Positions 19,258-27,976 of a stretch of DNA of 64,000 nt are shown here, one piece after another. Made by a program: the position numbers and the translations under genes. Each line of letters opens with the position of its first letter. The first letter of the stretch is position 1. The stretch is from Flavivirga aquatica. GTDB taxonomy: Bacteria; Bacteroidota; Bacteroidia; Flavobacteriales; Flavobacteriaceae. The notes below the pieces were generated by a model, which saw nothing but the letters and a program-made list of their open reading frames with translations, was not told where the DNA came from and did no database searches. Location: positions 372,001 through 436,000 of the forward strand of contig NZ_MDJD01000034.1 in the NCBI RefSeq assembly GCF_001747085.1, given 5' to 3'.

Positions 19258-19305
19258 ATAATGAAGTTCGCGTTTTCAAAATACGATTACTTTTTCAGTA
19301 GCCTC

Positions 19306-19313
19306 ATTATTTA
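19306..19313. repeat. Right target-site duplication of the IS (8 bp)
   Basis: ATTATTTA, identical to 17582-17589. It contains the stop codon of the acyltransferase gene (TAA on the minus strand at 19309-19307), which the insertion left unchanged. Confidence 0.85.
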
Positions 19314-20188
19314 GGTGCTTTTTTTTGATGCTTCCATCGTTTATGAGTCCAGAAATAGTATTCGGGAGCTTCATAAATTTGTTTTTCAACTTCATGTAAA
19401 AACATATCAGTTAGCTCGTAATCTTTATATTGATTAGAATCTTCTGCAAGTACCATAATTTCTGCTTCATAATAACCTCGTTTTAATTTTGTTACTTTTA
19501 AAAAAGCAGTAGTTAAATCTAATTTTTTTGCTAAGCGTTCAGCTCCTGTAAAACAAGGTGTTTTAATTCCCATAAACTCACTCCAATAAGCATCTTTGCT
19601 GGCTTTTGGAGATTGATCGCTTAAAAAACCTGTAATGCTTTTAACACCTAAAGCTTCATTTTTATTTATAATGTTTATAGTTTCTTTTGTGCTAATTAAA
19701 GTCGTTTTAAATTTAGATCGAATATCTCTAACTAGTTTATCAAAATGTTTGTTAGCTAGTTTTTTATAAACAGCTAACCCTTTAAAATTTATGTTGTTTT
19801 GAAGTACAATAGACCATTCCCAACTAGCATAATGTCCAAACATTAGAATGATACTTTTGTTAAGACTTTCTAAGCGTTTAAACTCTTCTGGGTTTTTAAT
19901 CTTAAAACGTTTTTTTAATGATTTTTCTGAAATAGACATCGTTTTTGCCATTTCTAAAAACATATCACATAAATGTTTATAGAATTTTTTTCTAATAGTA
20001 GCAATTTCTTTTTCTGTTTTATTAGGGAAAACAAGTGTTAAATTGCTAGTAACCACTTTTTTTCTATAACCTACAATGTAGTAGAGTAATATGTATAATC
20101 CATCAGAAATCAGGTATAATAATTTAAAAGGTAATATAGAAATAAACCATAAAAAAGGATAAACCAGAATATAAATTAGAAATTGCAT
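19307..20188 (-). CDS. LpxL/HtrB-family lipid A acyltransferase
   Basis: A 293-residue inner-membrane-associated acyltransferase of the LpxL/LpxM group, which adds a secondary fatty acyl chain to lipid A. Seen: an N-terminal hydrophobic anchor (about residues 1-40, LVYPFLWFISILPFKLLYLI), the HX4(D/E) catalytic motif as HYASWE near residue 119-124, and the later FLSDQSPKASKDAYW and GIKTPCFTGAERLA segments that match the family's second and third conserved blocks. The C-terminus ends WTHKRWKHQKKAPK. The IS insertion ends at its stop codon and leaves the coding sequence intact, but it removes the adjoining terminator. Which acyl-ACP it uses cannot be told. Confidence 0.9.
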   Translation of the reverse strand: MQFLIYILVYPFLWFISILPFKLLYLISDGLYILLYYIVGYRKKVVTSNLTLVFPNKTEKEIATIRKKFYKHLCDMFLEMAKTMSISEKSLKKRFKIKNPEEFKRLESLNKSIILMFGHYASWEWSIVLQNNINFKGLAVYKKLANKHFDKLVRDIRSKFKTTLISTKETINIINKNEALGVKSITGFLSDQSPKASKDAYWSEFMGIKTPCFTGAERLAKKLDLTTAFLKVTKLKRGYYEAEIMVLAEDSNQYKDYELTDMFLHEVEKQIYEAPEYYFWTHKRWKHQKKAPK

Positions 20189-20212
20189 TAATTAATTTTA
20201 GATTTGTAGCAG

Positions 20213-20220
20213 CAAATATA
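20213..20220 (-). promoter_or_regulatory. Putative -7 promoter element of the LpxL-like gene
   Basis: On the minus strand this reads TATATTTG, matching TAnnTTTG, 24 nt upstream of the ATG. Confidence 0.45.
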
Positions 20221-20250
20221 TGCTAATTTGACCTTAAACATTTACACCTA

Positions 20251-20886
20251 ATGGGTAATTTAGATTTAATCACTATTATAATAATAGCAGCAAACGTTAT
20301 CATATCTTATAAAGGATTTGATGATTATAGTTTTTTCGACAAGTATAAGTTTCACATTGGAGGAGTTCAAAGAGGCGAGCAAATGCGACTGTTTAGTGCT
20401 GGTTTTTTGCATGTTGATCAGCAACATCTTCTGTTTAATATGATAACCTTATACTTTTTTTCTAGTAGAGTTATTTTCGAACTTGGCAATATGGGGTTTT
20501 TAATGATTTATGTGGGGAGTTTACTTTTTGGAAATTTATTGTCTTTATATTTTCATAAAAATGAATATAACTACAGTGCAGTTGGAGCAAGTGGAGCAGT
20601 TATGGGCGTTATTTATTCTGCTATTTTATTTGACCCTTGGATGAAGATTAATTTTTTTATTCCTGGTTTTGTTTTTGGAATAGGTTATTTACTATATTCT
20701 ATTTACGGAATGAAAAAAAGAGTAGGAAACATTGGTCATGATGCTCATTTTGGAGGTGCCATTGGTGGTTATGTTATTACGCTTATTTTGTCTCCTTGGT
20801 TATTTGAAGCTGATTTATTAATAGTTGGCTTATTAGCAGTTCCAATAGTAATATTATTTCTTTTGAAGAAAATGGGGAAAATGTAG
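20251..20886 (+). CDS. Rhomboid-family intramembrane serine protease
   Basis: A 211-residue polytopic membrane protein with about six hydrophobic helices. The catalytic Ser is in VGASGAVMG (near residue 114) and the catalytic His in HDAHFGGAIGG (near residue 165). The upstream conserved segment HLLFNMITLYFF, with the oxyanion His and Asn region, is present. The Ser-His dyad is therefore intact and the enzyme is expected to cleave transmembrane substrates within the membrane; substrates are unknown. It is divergent from the LpxL-like gene (62 bp apart) and convergent with a lipoprotein gene, with which it shares a terminator. Confidence 0.92.
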   Translation: MGNLDLITIIIIAANVIISYKGFDDYSFFDKYKFHIGGVQRGEQMRLFSAGFLHVDQQHLLFNMITLYFFSSRVIFELGNMGFLMIYVGSLLFGNLLSLYFHKNEYNYSAVGASGAVMGVIYSAILFDPWMKINFFIPGFVFGIGYLLYSIYGMKKRVGNIGHDAHFGGAIGGYVITLILSPWLFEADLLIVGLLAVPIVILFLLKKMGKM

Positions 20887-20905
20887 TATTAGTTCTTTTT
20901 TAATT

Positions 20906-20946
20906 AAACAAGGAGCCATACGGGTTTTTAATATAACTCCTTGTTT
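20906..20946. terminator. Shared terminator of rhomboid and lipoprotein genes
   Basis: Ten-bp perfect arms (AAACAAGGAG and its complement) flank a 21-nt loop between two convergent genes. T-rich sequence follows the hairpin in the plus direction, and an A/T-rich run lies on the other side. Confidence 0.6.
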
Positions 20947-20959
20947 TGTTTATAAACAA

Positions 20960-21700
20960 CTAGTAAAAATATTCTTTACTGGATTCGAACTTACCATCAT
21001 TATAGCATTCTACTATTTTTGGATAATCATTTTTATAAGTATATTCGTATACTTTTGTCGTAGTAAAACCATTCTCTATATCGGTTTTTTTAGTTGTATT
21101 GTTACTATAACTTTCTAACCCTCCAAAATCTAGACTTAAAAGGTTAATGATTCCTATTGAATGAATGTTTCTATAAGGCCCATTTTTATCATCATATTCA
21201 TATGATAGTTCATAATCAGTCTCGACTTCTTTTAATATGTTTTGTCCTTTGTAAGTCATTGTGTAACTTCTGTTTAAAGTTGTTTGTGAGTTTAAATCGC
21301 CAATGTATACTTCAACAGAAACGGTGTTATCTACATTTTTTTGGAAATCATACCTAAAGGTATTGTCACCTATTATGTGGAGGATATAACTAGCAATTCC
21401 ACCGTTTTCATTATAGGTTAATATTGTGTAAGCGTTTTGTTCTCCATCTCTGTAACTATCTACTCTTGTTAATTTATTATTATCGTAAGTGTATTCAGTT
21501 TTATAATCATCAGAAGATATGATACTTAAAAGTTTATTTCCATCGTAGTTGTAATTTGTAGTAATAACTTCATCATCAATATCAGTTTCAATAATTTTTT
21601 TTAATAAGGTGTTGTTGTCTTGTGGATTTTTAGAATCATCACTAGAACATGAGAAAATAGCAATGCTTAATGTGAAAAATAAGAAAAAGTTTAATTTCAT
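20960..21700 (-). CDS. Hypothetical lipoprotein with YD-like beta repeats (246 aa)
   Basis: The N-terminus is a lipoprotein signal (FTLSIAIFSC, then SSDDS), so the mature protein is probably attached to the outer membrane. The body has repeated short strands of the type YDGNKLLSI, YDNNKLTRV and YNENGGIAS, the layout of RHS/YD-like or DUF4595-type lipoproteins common in Flavobacteriaceae. No enzymatic motif is seen. It is monocistronic, and divergent from lon over 246 bp. Confidence 0.75.
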   Translation of the reverse strand: MKLNFFLFFTLSIAIFSCSSDDSKNPQDNNTLLKKIIETDIDDEVITTNYNYDGNKLLSIISSDDYKTEYTYDNNKLTRVDSYRDGEQNAYTILTYNENGGIASYILHIIGDNTFRYDFQKNVDNTVSVEVYIGDLNSQTTLNRSYTMTYKGQNILKEVETDYELSYEYDDKNGPYRNIHSIGIINLLSLDFGGLESYSNNTTKKTDIENGFTTTKVYEYTYKNDYPKIVECYNDGKFESSKEYFY

Positions 21701-21815
21701 TTTATATGATTTAAGTTTATCGTGCGAATATATGTATAATTAGAAAAGATGAATCTTTATTTATTTAAGTTTGCTTAAAATTTTTGGAATAATAAATTTA
21801 CTTATGGCATAGCTA

Positions 21816-21845
21816 TTGAATTTATAATAAAGATGAATATATTTG
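21816..21845 (+). promoter_or_regulatory. Putative promoter of lon
   Basis: TTG (21816-21818), a 19-nt spacer, and TATATTTG (21838-21845) match the Bacteroidota -33/-7 pattern. It implies a leader of about 95 nt before lon. Confidence 0.5.
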
Positions 21846-21946
21846 ATAGGTTGTAATCTATTGATATATAGATCTTTAAAATGATTAATGTAAATTATAA
21901 TGAATGATCGATCTTGTTTTAATGACAGATTGACCTAAATATATAT

Positions 21947-24397
21947 ATGAAGAAATCTAATTTTATTACCCTTGACAGTTTGTCATTGCAGGAATTTGAT
22001 GAAAATTCAGAATTAATTCCTTTAATGACTCCTGAGGATGAAGAAGCAATAAATAATGAAGAGTTACCAGAAACACTTCCTATTTTATCATTAAGAAATA
22101 CTGTATTATTTCCAGGTGTTGTTATACCAATAACTGCTGGTAGAGATAAATCTATTAAGTTGATAAATGACGCTAATAAAGGCAGAAAAATAATAGGAGT
22201 AGTGGCTCAAAAAGACGAATCTATTGAAGATCCGTCTGCTAAAGAAATAAATGAAACAGGAACGGTTGCTACGATATTACGAGTTTTAAAAATGCCTGAT
22301 GGAAATGTAACAGTTATTATTCAAGGTAAAAAACGCTTTAAAGTAGCAGAAGTTCTTACAGAAGAACCATACATGAATGCTACTGTAAGAGAGATTCCTG
22401 AGGCCAAACCTGTTGTTAATGATAAAGAGTTCTCAGCTATAATTGATTCTATTAAAGAACTAGCTTTAGATATTATTAAGGAAAGTCCAAACATTCCTAG
22501 CGAAGCTTCTTTTGCTATAAAAAATATTGAAAGTAATTCTTTTTTAGTAAACTTTGTGTCTTCTAATATGAACCTTTCGGTTTCAGAAAAACAATCTCTT
22601 TTAGAAATTAATGATTTGCAACAACGGGCTTTAGCTACATTAAAGTATATGAATGTTGAATTTCAAAAGTTAGAGCTAAAGAATGATATTCAGTCTAAGG
22701 TTCAAATGGATATGAGTCAACAACAGCGTGAATATTTCTTGCATCAACAAATGAAAACCATCCAAGAAGAGTTAGGTGGTGTTAGTCATGATGAAGAAAT
22801 TGAAGAAATGAAAGCTAAGGCAGTTGAAAAACAATGGGACGAAAAGATTGCTAAGCATTTCGATAAAGAAATAGCTAAAATGCAACGTATGAATCCGCAA
22901 GTAGCAGAATACTCTATTCAACGTAATTATTTAGAATTGTTTTTAGATTTACCTTGGAATGAATTTAGCGAAGATAAGTTTGATTTAAAGCGCGCTATGA
23001 AAATTCTTGATAGAGATCATTTTGGATTGGAAGATGTAAAACGCAGAATTATTGAATATTTGGCAGTTTTAAAACTTCGTAACGACATGAAGTCACCTAT
23101 TCTGTGTTTATATGGACCTCCAGGTGTTGGTAAAACATCATTAGGGAAATCTATAGCTGAAGCCTTAGGAAGAGAATATGTACGTATCTCGTTAGGCGGT
23201 TTACGTGATGAGGCAGAAATACGTGGACATAGAAAGACTTATATAGGAGCTATGCCAGGACGTATTATACAAAGCTTGAAAAAAGCGGGTACATCTAACC
23301 CCGTTTTTGTTTTAGATGAAATAGATAAATTATCTAATTCGCATCAAGGAGATCCTTCTTCAGCTATGCTGGAAGTTTTAGACCCTGAACAAAATAATGA
23401 GTTTTATGATAACTTTTTAGAAATGGGTTATGACTTATCTAAAGTCATGTTTGTAGCTACTTCAAATAGCTTAGCAACTATTCAACCTGCATTGTTAGAT
23501 AGAATGGAGATTATAAATGTATCTGGCTATACTATTGAAGAAAAAGTCGAGATAGCAAAGCGTCATTTATTACCAAAACAATTAAAAGAACACGGTTTAA
23601 CAGAAACTAATTTAAAAATTGGAAAAGCCCAATTAGAGAAGATAGTAGAAGGGTATACTCGTGAGTCTGGTGTTCGTGGTTTAGAGAAACAAATAGCAAA
23701 AATGGTGCGATACGCAGCAAAAAATATTGCTATGGAAGAAGATTATGATGTTAAAGTTTCTAATGATGATGTCATTGAAGTTTTAGGAGGACCAAAATTA
23801 GAACGTGATAAATATGAAAACAATAATGTAGCAGGAGTAGTTACAGGCTTAGCATGGACACGTGTTGGCGGAGATATTTTATTTATAGAATCTATTTTAT
23901 CAAAAGGAAAAGGAACCCTTAGTATTACAGGAAACCTTGGTAAAGTGATGAAAGAATCTGCAACTATTGCTATGGAATATATCAAATCTAATGCTGATGA
24001 GTTTGGAATTGATACTGCTGTTTTTGATAAGCATAATGTACATATTCATGTTCCTGAAGGAGCAACACCAAAGGATGGTCCAAGTGCAGGTGTAACCATG
24101 TTAACTTCTTTAGTTTCTTTATTTACTCAGAAAAAAGTTAAAAAGAGTTTAGCAATGACTGGAGAAATTACGCTTCGAGGAAAAGTACTTCCTGTAGGAG
24201 GAATAAAAGAAAAGATTTTAGCAGCTAAACGAGCTAAAATTAAAGAAATTTTATTGTGTGAAGATAACCGTCGAGATATTGAAGAAATAAAAGAAGAATA
24301 TTTAAAAGGGTTAACCTTTCATTATGTAACAGATATGAGTGATGTTGTGAAAATAGCAATCACAAGTCAAAAAGTGAAAAACCCTAAAAAAATATAA
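21947..24397 (+). CDS. lon: ATP-dependent protease Lon
   Basis: An 816-residue homo-oligomeric cytosolic AAA+ serine protease for damaged and regulatory proteins. Domains in order: the N-terminal LON substrate-binding domain ([19 protein letters not shown] onward), a helical linker with [18 protein letters not shown], the AAA module with Walker [14 protein letters not shown] (near residue 390) and Walker [11 protein letters not shown], and the C-terminal protease domain with the Ser in [10 protein letters not shown] (near residue 712) and the Lys in [15 protein letters not shown]. The acidic N-terminal extension (about 45 residues) is usual in Bacteroidota. lon is followed by a clear terminator, then porQ and cmk on the same strand. 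Confidence 0.98.
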   Translation: MKKSNFITLDSLSLQEFDENSELIPLMTPEDEEAINNEELPETLPILSLRNTVLFPGVVIPITAGRDKSIKLINDANKGRKIIGVVAQKDESIEDPSAKEINETGTVATILRVLKMPDGNVTVIIQGKKRFKVAEVLTEEPYMNATVREIPEAKPVVNDKEFSAIIDSIKELALDIIKESPNIPSEASFAIKNIESNSFLVNFVSSNMNLSVSEKQSLLEINDLQQRALATLKYMNVEFQKLELKNDIQSKVQMDMSQQQREYFLHQQMKTIQEELGGVSHDEEIEEMKAKAVEKQWDEKIAKHFDKEIAKMQRMNPQVAEYSIQRNYLELFLDLPWNEFSEDKFDLKRAMKILDRDHFGLEDVKRRIIEYLAVLKLRNDMKSPILCLYGPPGVGKTSLGKSIAEALGREYVRISLGGLRDEAEIRGHRKTYIGAMPGRIIQSLKKAGTSNPVFVLDEIDKLSNSHQGDPSSAMLEVLDPEQNNEFYDNFLEMGYDLSKVMFVATSNSLATIQPALLDRMEIINVSGYTIEEKVEIAKRHLLPKQLKEHGLTETNLKIGKAQLEKIVEGYTRESGVRGLEKQIAKMVRYAAKNIAMEEDYDVKVSNDDVIEVLGGPKLERDKYENNNVAGVVTGLAWTRVGGDILFIESILSKGKGTLSITGNLGKVMKESATIAMEYIKSNADEFGIDTAVFDKHNVHIHVPEGATPKDGPSAGVTMLTSLVSLFTQKKVKKSLAMTGEITLRGKVLPVGGIKEKILAAKRAKIKEILLCEDNRRDIEEIKEEYLKGLTFHYVTDMSDVVKIAITSQKVKNPKKI

Positions 24398-24411
24398 TTA
24401 TATATCGTAAA

Positions 24412-24438
24412 AAGCCTCTATTTATATAGAGGTTTTTT
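24412..24438 (+). terminator. Terminator after lon
   Basis: Arms CCTCTAT (24415-24421) and ATAGAGG (24426-24432) with a 4-nt loop and seven T afterwards, 15 nt past the lon stop. Confidence 0.85.
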
Positions 24439-24497
24439 TGTTATATAAAATAAAAGATATATGTCTTCGTTTTAAGCTTATCCTGTCTTTATAAAAT

Positions 24498-25517
24498 ATG
24501 TTAAGAAAAATTATAACGTTTTTTTGTTTGCCTATTTGTGCTCTATCTTTTGCGCAAGTTGGGGGAGAAACTACATATCAATTTTTAAATTTAGTATCAT
24601 CACCACGTCAAGCATCACTTGGTGGTAAAGTTCTAACAAATGTTGATTATGATGTTACCCAAGCTCTTTTTAATCCAGCCACTATAAATGTAGAAATGGA
24701 TAATCAATTAGCTGTAAATTATACAAGTTATTTAGGGGGTATCGGTTATGGTACTGCTGCTTATGCTTATACTGTAGATAGACGTACACAAACATTTCAT
24801 GCAGGAATTACTTATATAAATTATGGATCGTTTGATGGTTATGATGAAAATGGAAATGCCACAGGATCTTTTAGAGGAAATGAAGCTGCTTTGTCTTTGG
24901 GTTATGCATTACAAATAGGGTATACAGATTTTTATTTTGGAGCTAATGTTAAACTTATAACATCTAAATTAGAACAATATAACTCTCTTGGGGCTGCTGT
25001 AGATTTAGGATTAATATATATAAATGAAGATATAGATTTTAATGTAGCTCTAGCTGTTAGGAATTTGGGAACCCAAATAACTACCTATGCAGGACTTAAT
25101 GAGCGCTTACCTTTTGAGGTCGATTTTGGTATGTCGCAACGTTTAGAAAATGTTCCAATTCGTTGGCACCTTACTTTAGAAAACTTACAAGAATGGCCTA
25201 TCGCAAGACCAAACCCAGCTAGGTCTGTTAACGATTTAGGAGGTGGGCAAACAGATGAGAAGATAGGTTTTATAGGTCAAATAGTTAGGCATGCTATTAT
25301 TGGTGCCGAGATATTTCCAGAAGGAGGCTTTAATATTCGTTTAGGATATAATTTTCGTAGAGCTGAAGAATTAAGAATTATAGAACAACGTAACTTTTCT
25401 GGTTTATCTGGTGGTATTTCAATAAAAATGAATAAAATGCGCTTCAGTTATACGCATGCTAAATACACAAGTGCCGCTAATGCAAACTTTTTTGGATTGC
25501 AAATAGATTTGCAATAA
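24498..25517 (+). CDS. porQ: Type IX secretion system protein PorQ
   Basis: A 339-residue exported protein with a signal peptide (about 19 residues, ending ALSFAQ). The mature start VGGETTYQFLNLVSSPRQAS followed by LGGKVLTNVDYDVTQALFNP is the characteristic PorQ opening. The rest is a beta-barrel-like alternation (YTSYLGGIGYGTAAYAYTV and so on). PorQ belongs to the T9SS attachment complex that anchors secreted cargo to the outer membrane. Position between lon and cmk is, from memory, shared by other Flavobacteriaceae. Its presence fits the T9SS cargo encoded at 41.7-47.6 kb. Confidence 0.88.
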   Translation: MLRKIITFFCLPICALSFAQVGGETTYQFLNLVSSPRQASLGGKVLTNVDYDVTQALFNPATINVEMDNQLAVNYTSYLGGIGYGTAAYAYTVDRRTQTFHAGITYINYGSFDGYDENGNATGSFRGNEAALSLGYALQIGYTDFYFGANVKLITSKLEQYNSLGAAVDLGLIYINEDIDFNVALAVRNLGTQITTYAGLNERLPFEVDFGMSQRLENVPIRWHLTLENLQEWPIARPNPARSVNDLGGGQTDEKIGFIGQIVRHAIIGAEIFPEGGFNIRLGYNFRRAEELRIIEQRNFSGLSGGISIKMNKMRFSYTHAKYTSAANANFFGLQIDLQ

Positions 25518-25586
25518 GAAATATTTTAATAAATTAAATTTAAGATTTTCTAGTAAAATAAGTAATTAAATTAAAAGTGTTTTACT

Positions 25587-25627
25587 TTTTGTGCGTTATA
25601 CATTTTAAGTATTTTTGATACTTAAAA
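25587..25627 (+). promoter_or_regulatory. Putative cmk promoter overlapped by a perfect inverted repeat
   Basis: A TTG (25589-25591) and TATTTTTG (25610-25617) with an 18-nt spacer match the -33/-7 pattern. A perfect 10-bp inverted repeat (25603-25612 and 25618-25627, TTTTAAGTAT and its complement, 5-nt spacer) brackets the -7 element and ends 10 nt before the ATG. It could be an operator or a 5' hairpin. Confidence 0.55.
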
Positions 25628-25637
25628 CAAAATCTTT

Positions 25638-26333
25638 ATGACTAAAATTACCATTGCAATAGATGGTTTTTCCTCTACAGGTAAAAGCACTGTTGCTAAA
25701 CAATTAGCAAAGCACCTAGGTTATGTATATGTAGATACAGGAGCTATGTATAGAGCAGTAACATATTATGCTATTCAAAATGGACTTATAAATAAAGAAG
25801 ATTTTAATAAAGAAACACTAGTATATCAATTACAAAATATTCAGGTAAATTTTAAGTTTAATGAGACTCTTGGTTTTGCTGAAGTTTATTTAAATGGGGT
25901 GAATATTGAAAACGAGATTCGAACCCTAGAAGTATCTAGTTTTGTTAGTAAAGTTGCTGCTATTACAGAAGTTAGACGCAAGCTTGTCGAGCAGCAGCAA
26001 GAAATGGGGAAAAATAAGGGTGTGGTTATGGATGGTCGAGATATTGGAACTGTAGTTTTCCCAAAGGCTAATCTTAAATTATTCATGACAGCCTCTGCAG
26101 AAACACGAGGAAAAAGACGTTACGATGAGCTTATTAGTAGAGGAGATCGGGTTAAATATGAAGATGTCTTAAAAAATGTTCAAGATCGTGATTATTTAGA
26201 TTCTAATAGAGAAGATTCTCCATTAGTTAAAGCTAAAGATGCTATTGAAATAGATAATTCCAATATGACTTTAGATGAACAGTTTGACAAAATTTTGAAT
26301 TTAGTTAAAATGGCACTTAAGGAAATAGAATAA
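25638..26333 (+). CDS. cmk: Cytidylate kinase
   Basis: A 231-residue cytosolic (d)CMP kinase. The P-loop is GFSSTGKSTVAK near residue 10, followed by the substrate-binding VDTGAMYRAVTYY. Later MDGRDIGTVVFP and SAETRGKRRY are the conserved CMP-binding and lid segments of the Cmk family. Length is normal. It is 120 bp downstream of porQ with its own promoter-like sequence, so it need not be cotranscribed with porQ. Confidence 0.96.
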   Translation: MTKITIAIDGFSSTGKSTVAKQLAKHLGYVYVDTGAMYRAVTYYAIQNGLINKEDFNKETLVYQLQNIQVNFKFNETLGFAEVYLNGVNIENEIRTLEVSSFVSKVAAITEVRRKLVEQQQEMGKNKGVVMDGRDIGTVVFPKANLKLFMTASAETRGKRRYDELISRGDRVKYEDVLKNVQDRDYLDSNREDSPLVKAKDAIEIDNSNMTLDEQFDKILNLVKMALKEIE

Positions 26334-26479
26334 AAATAACTTCTAGATAATGTTTTTTATATTTTATAGAATTACTAAATAGGTTAGTAACTGCAAAATA
26401 TTTATCATTATAGTTAAGTGTGTTAGTTTTTAATAAAATGACGACTTAATGTTTCATATTAACCAAAACAATAATTATA

Positions 26480-27184
26480 ATGAAAAGTATTTTGTCCCTA
26501 TTACTACTTGTTTGTTTAAGTGGATTTTCGCAAACAATCGATTTAACAGCATATGATAAATTTTTAAAAGATCATGTGTCATCTAAAGGTGTTGTGGATT
26601 TCGATAAAGTTTTAGAAAATATAGATGAGTTACATGAAATTACTCGTAGTTTTTCTAAAATATCTCCAAATAATGGATGGAGCATAAGTGAAAAAAAAGC
26701 ATATTGGATTAATTTTTATAATGCTAATGTAATAAAACTGTTAGCTAAACATTACCCTATTAAAAGTATTAATTATGTACAAAATGCTTTTAGTATAAAA
26801 GATATTGATTATGCAGGAAGTAAGATATCTCTGGATGATGTGGAACATGATATTTTACGAAAATTAGAAGACCCTAGAATACATTTTGCTTTATATTCAA
26901 CAGCAATGTCATCTCCTATATTAAAAAGAACGGCATACGAAAATGACTCTGTAGAACGAGATTTAGGATTAGCAACTAGTAATTTTTTAAATGATCCTAC
27001 AAAGAATAAAATTGGATCGAGTTTAAGTAAGTTGTCAAAAATTTTTCAATGGTATAGCGATGATTTTGCTAATTTAAAGGACATGATAAGTTTTATTAAT
27101 AAACATTCAGGAGGTGCCAAAATTAATGCAAAAACTAAAGTGCTATATATGGATTATGATTGGAATTTACATCGTAAAATATAA
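26480..27184 (+). CDS. DUF547-family exported protein
   Basis: A 234-residue protein with a signal peptide (MKSILSLLLLVCLSGFSQ). The mature part matches the DUF547 family: YDKFLKDHVSSKGVVDFDKV, then KKAYWINFYNANVIKL, and SLDDVEHDILRK, HFALYSTAMSSP. In the usual family consensus the last segment is often HFALNCAS; here the Cys position reads SA. Function is unknown and there is no catalytic assignment. It ends in a hairpin shared with the convergent LysM gene. Confidence 0.82.
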   Translation: MKSILSLLLLVCLSGFSQTIDLTAYDKFLKDHVSSKGVVDFDKVLENIDELHEITRSFSKISPNNGWSISEKKAYWINFYNANVIKLLAKHYPIKSINYVQNAFSIKDIDYAGSKISLDDVEHDILRKLEDPRIHFALYSTAMSSPILKRTAYENDSVERDLGLATSNFLNDPTKNKIGSSLSKLSKIFQWYSDDFANLKDMISFINKHSGGAKINAKTKVLYMDYDWNLHRKI

Positions 27185-27193
27185 TGTAGAAGT

Positions 27194-27228
27194 AAAAAAG
27201 ACTATTAGGTAACTAATAGTCTTTTTTG
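27194..27228. terminator. Bidirectional terminator between DUF547 and LysM genes
   Basis: A near-perfect 14-bp stem (AAAAAGACTATTAG and complement) with a GTAA loop; A-run before and T-run after serve both convergent genes. Confidence 0.9.
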
Positions 27229-27251
27229 TTTTATTTGTAAATTATTAAGAT

Positions 27252-27626
27252 TTATAAATTTGGGATAATTAATTCTTGATCTGGATGAATTACATCTGGA
27301 TTTTTTAGAATATTAGAATTAGCTTTAAAAATTTCTTGATATTTTGAAGCATTTCCGTAGTATTGTTTAGCTATTTTACCCAAAGTTTCTCCACTTTTAA
27401 CAGTATGTCTATGAAAAATACTATCATCAGCTACTTCAATGTTAGCCATAATATCTGAAGGGTTTTCACCACCTATTTCTTTAATTTTATCCCAAAGAAG
27501 ATTTTTCTCATAAGGAGTACTAGCAGTTCCTTTAATTTTTAGAACACCATTTTCTTCTTTAACGTCACCGTTTTGAATATTAAGTGATTCTCCTAGATCT
27601 AATACTTTTTGGTATTTTGCTTTCAT
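27252..27626 (-). CDS. BON and LysM domain protein (Kbp/YgaU-like)
   Basis: A 124-residue protein without a signal peptide. Residues 1 to about 65 resemble a BON domain (VLKIKGTASTPYEKNLLWDK), and about 72-122 are a LysM module (HTVKSGETLGKIAKQYYGNA, then ILKNPDVIHPDQELIIP). The same order is found in E. coli Kbp, a potassium-binding protein. Because it lacks an export signal it is probably cytoplasmic, and binding of peptidoglycan is doubtful despite the LysM fold. It is a single-gene unit. Confidence 0.87.
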   Translation of the reverse strand: MKAKYQKVLDLGESLNIQNGDVKEENGVLKIKGTASTPYEKNLLWDKIKEIGGENPSDIMANIEVADDSIFHRHTVKSGETLGKIAKQYYGNASKYQEIFKANSNILKNPDVIHPDQELIIPNL

Positions 27627-27797
27627 AATGATTTATAAGTTTTAATGATTAATTGTATTGAACAATATAGCAATTATTTTATTTTTTTATACTAAAATAA
27701 TGTTTAAGATATTGTTTCTATTTAATAAGACACAAGAAAAGTAAAAAGTCACACTAATTATAATTACTCATTTTTAGGTAATTATCTCAATAATGTT

Positions 27798-27895
27798 TAT
27801 TTTTGCACTCCTTTTAGCGAATTATCGGAAAGATAAGAGGAATGAAATCATAAAATAATTTAACGCTTCTGTGTGTTAATCGCTCAAATCTTCCG
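27798..27895 (+). promoter_or_regulatory. rpsA promoter and foldable 5' leader
   Basis: TATTTTTG (27798-27805) matches TAnnTTTG and predicts a leader of about 165 nt before rpsA. Within it, CGGAAAGAT (27826-27834) can pair with ATCTTCCG (27888-27895) apart from one bulged A, enclosing a TTAAC/GTTAA hairpin (27860-27864 with 27875-27879). AGCG (27816-27819) could pair with CGCT (27881-27884), crossing the first stem. This is a candidate autoregulatory leader. Confidence 0.5.
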
Positions 27896-27976
27896 AAAGC
27901 ATGCAGAATACAAAACGTAATATAATTAAGTTTCTCAAACGTGGAAATTTTAAATTATAATTACACAATATTTTAA

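Larger units (their letters stand above)
17590..19305 (+). mobile_element. IS1182-family-like insertion sequence (1716 bp)
   Basis: The ends carry imperfect inverted repeats (17590-17607 and 19288-19305, 16 of 18 positions matching: GAGGC, two mismatches, CTGAAAAAGTA). The element is flanked by an 8-bp direct repeat. It encodes a DDE transposase of the InsH/IS1182 type in two overlapping frames. Internal hairpins lie near both ends: 17621-17656 before the transposase start and 19223-19257 after its stop. These could block transcription entering or leaving the element. The insertion point is the loop of a transcription terminator. Family assignment is by protein recognition. Confidence 0.88.
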
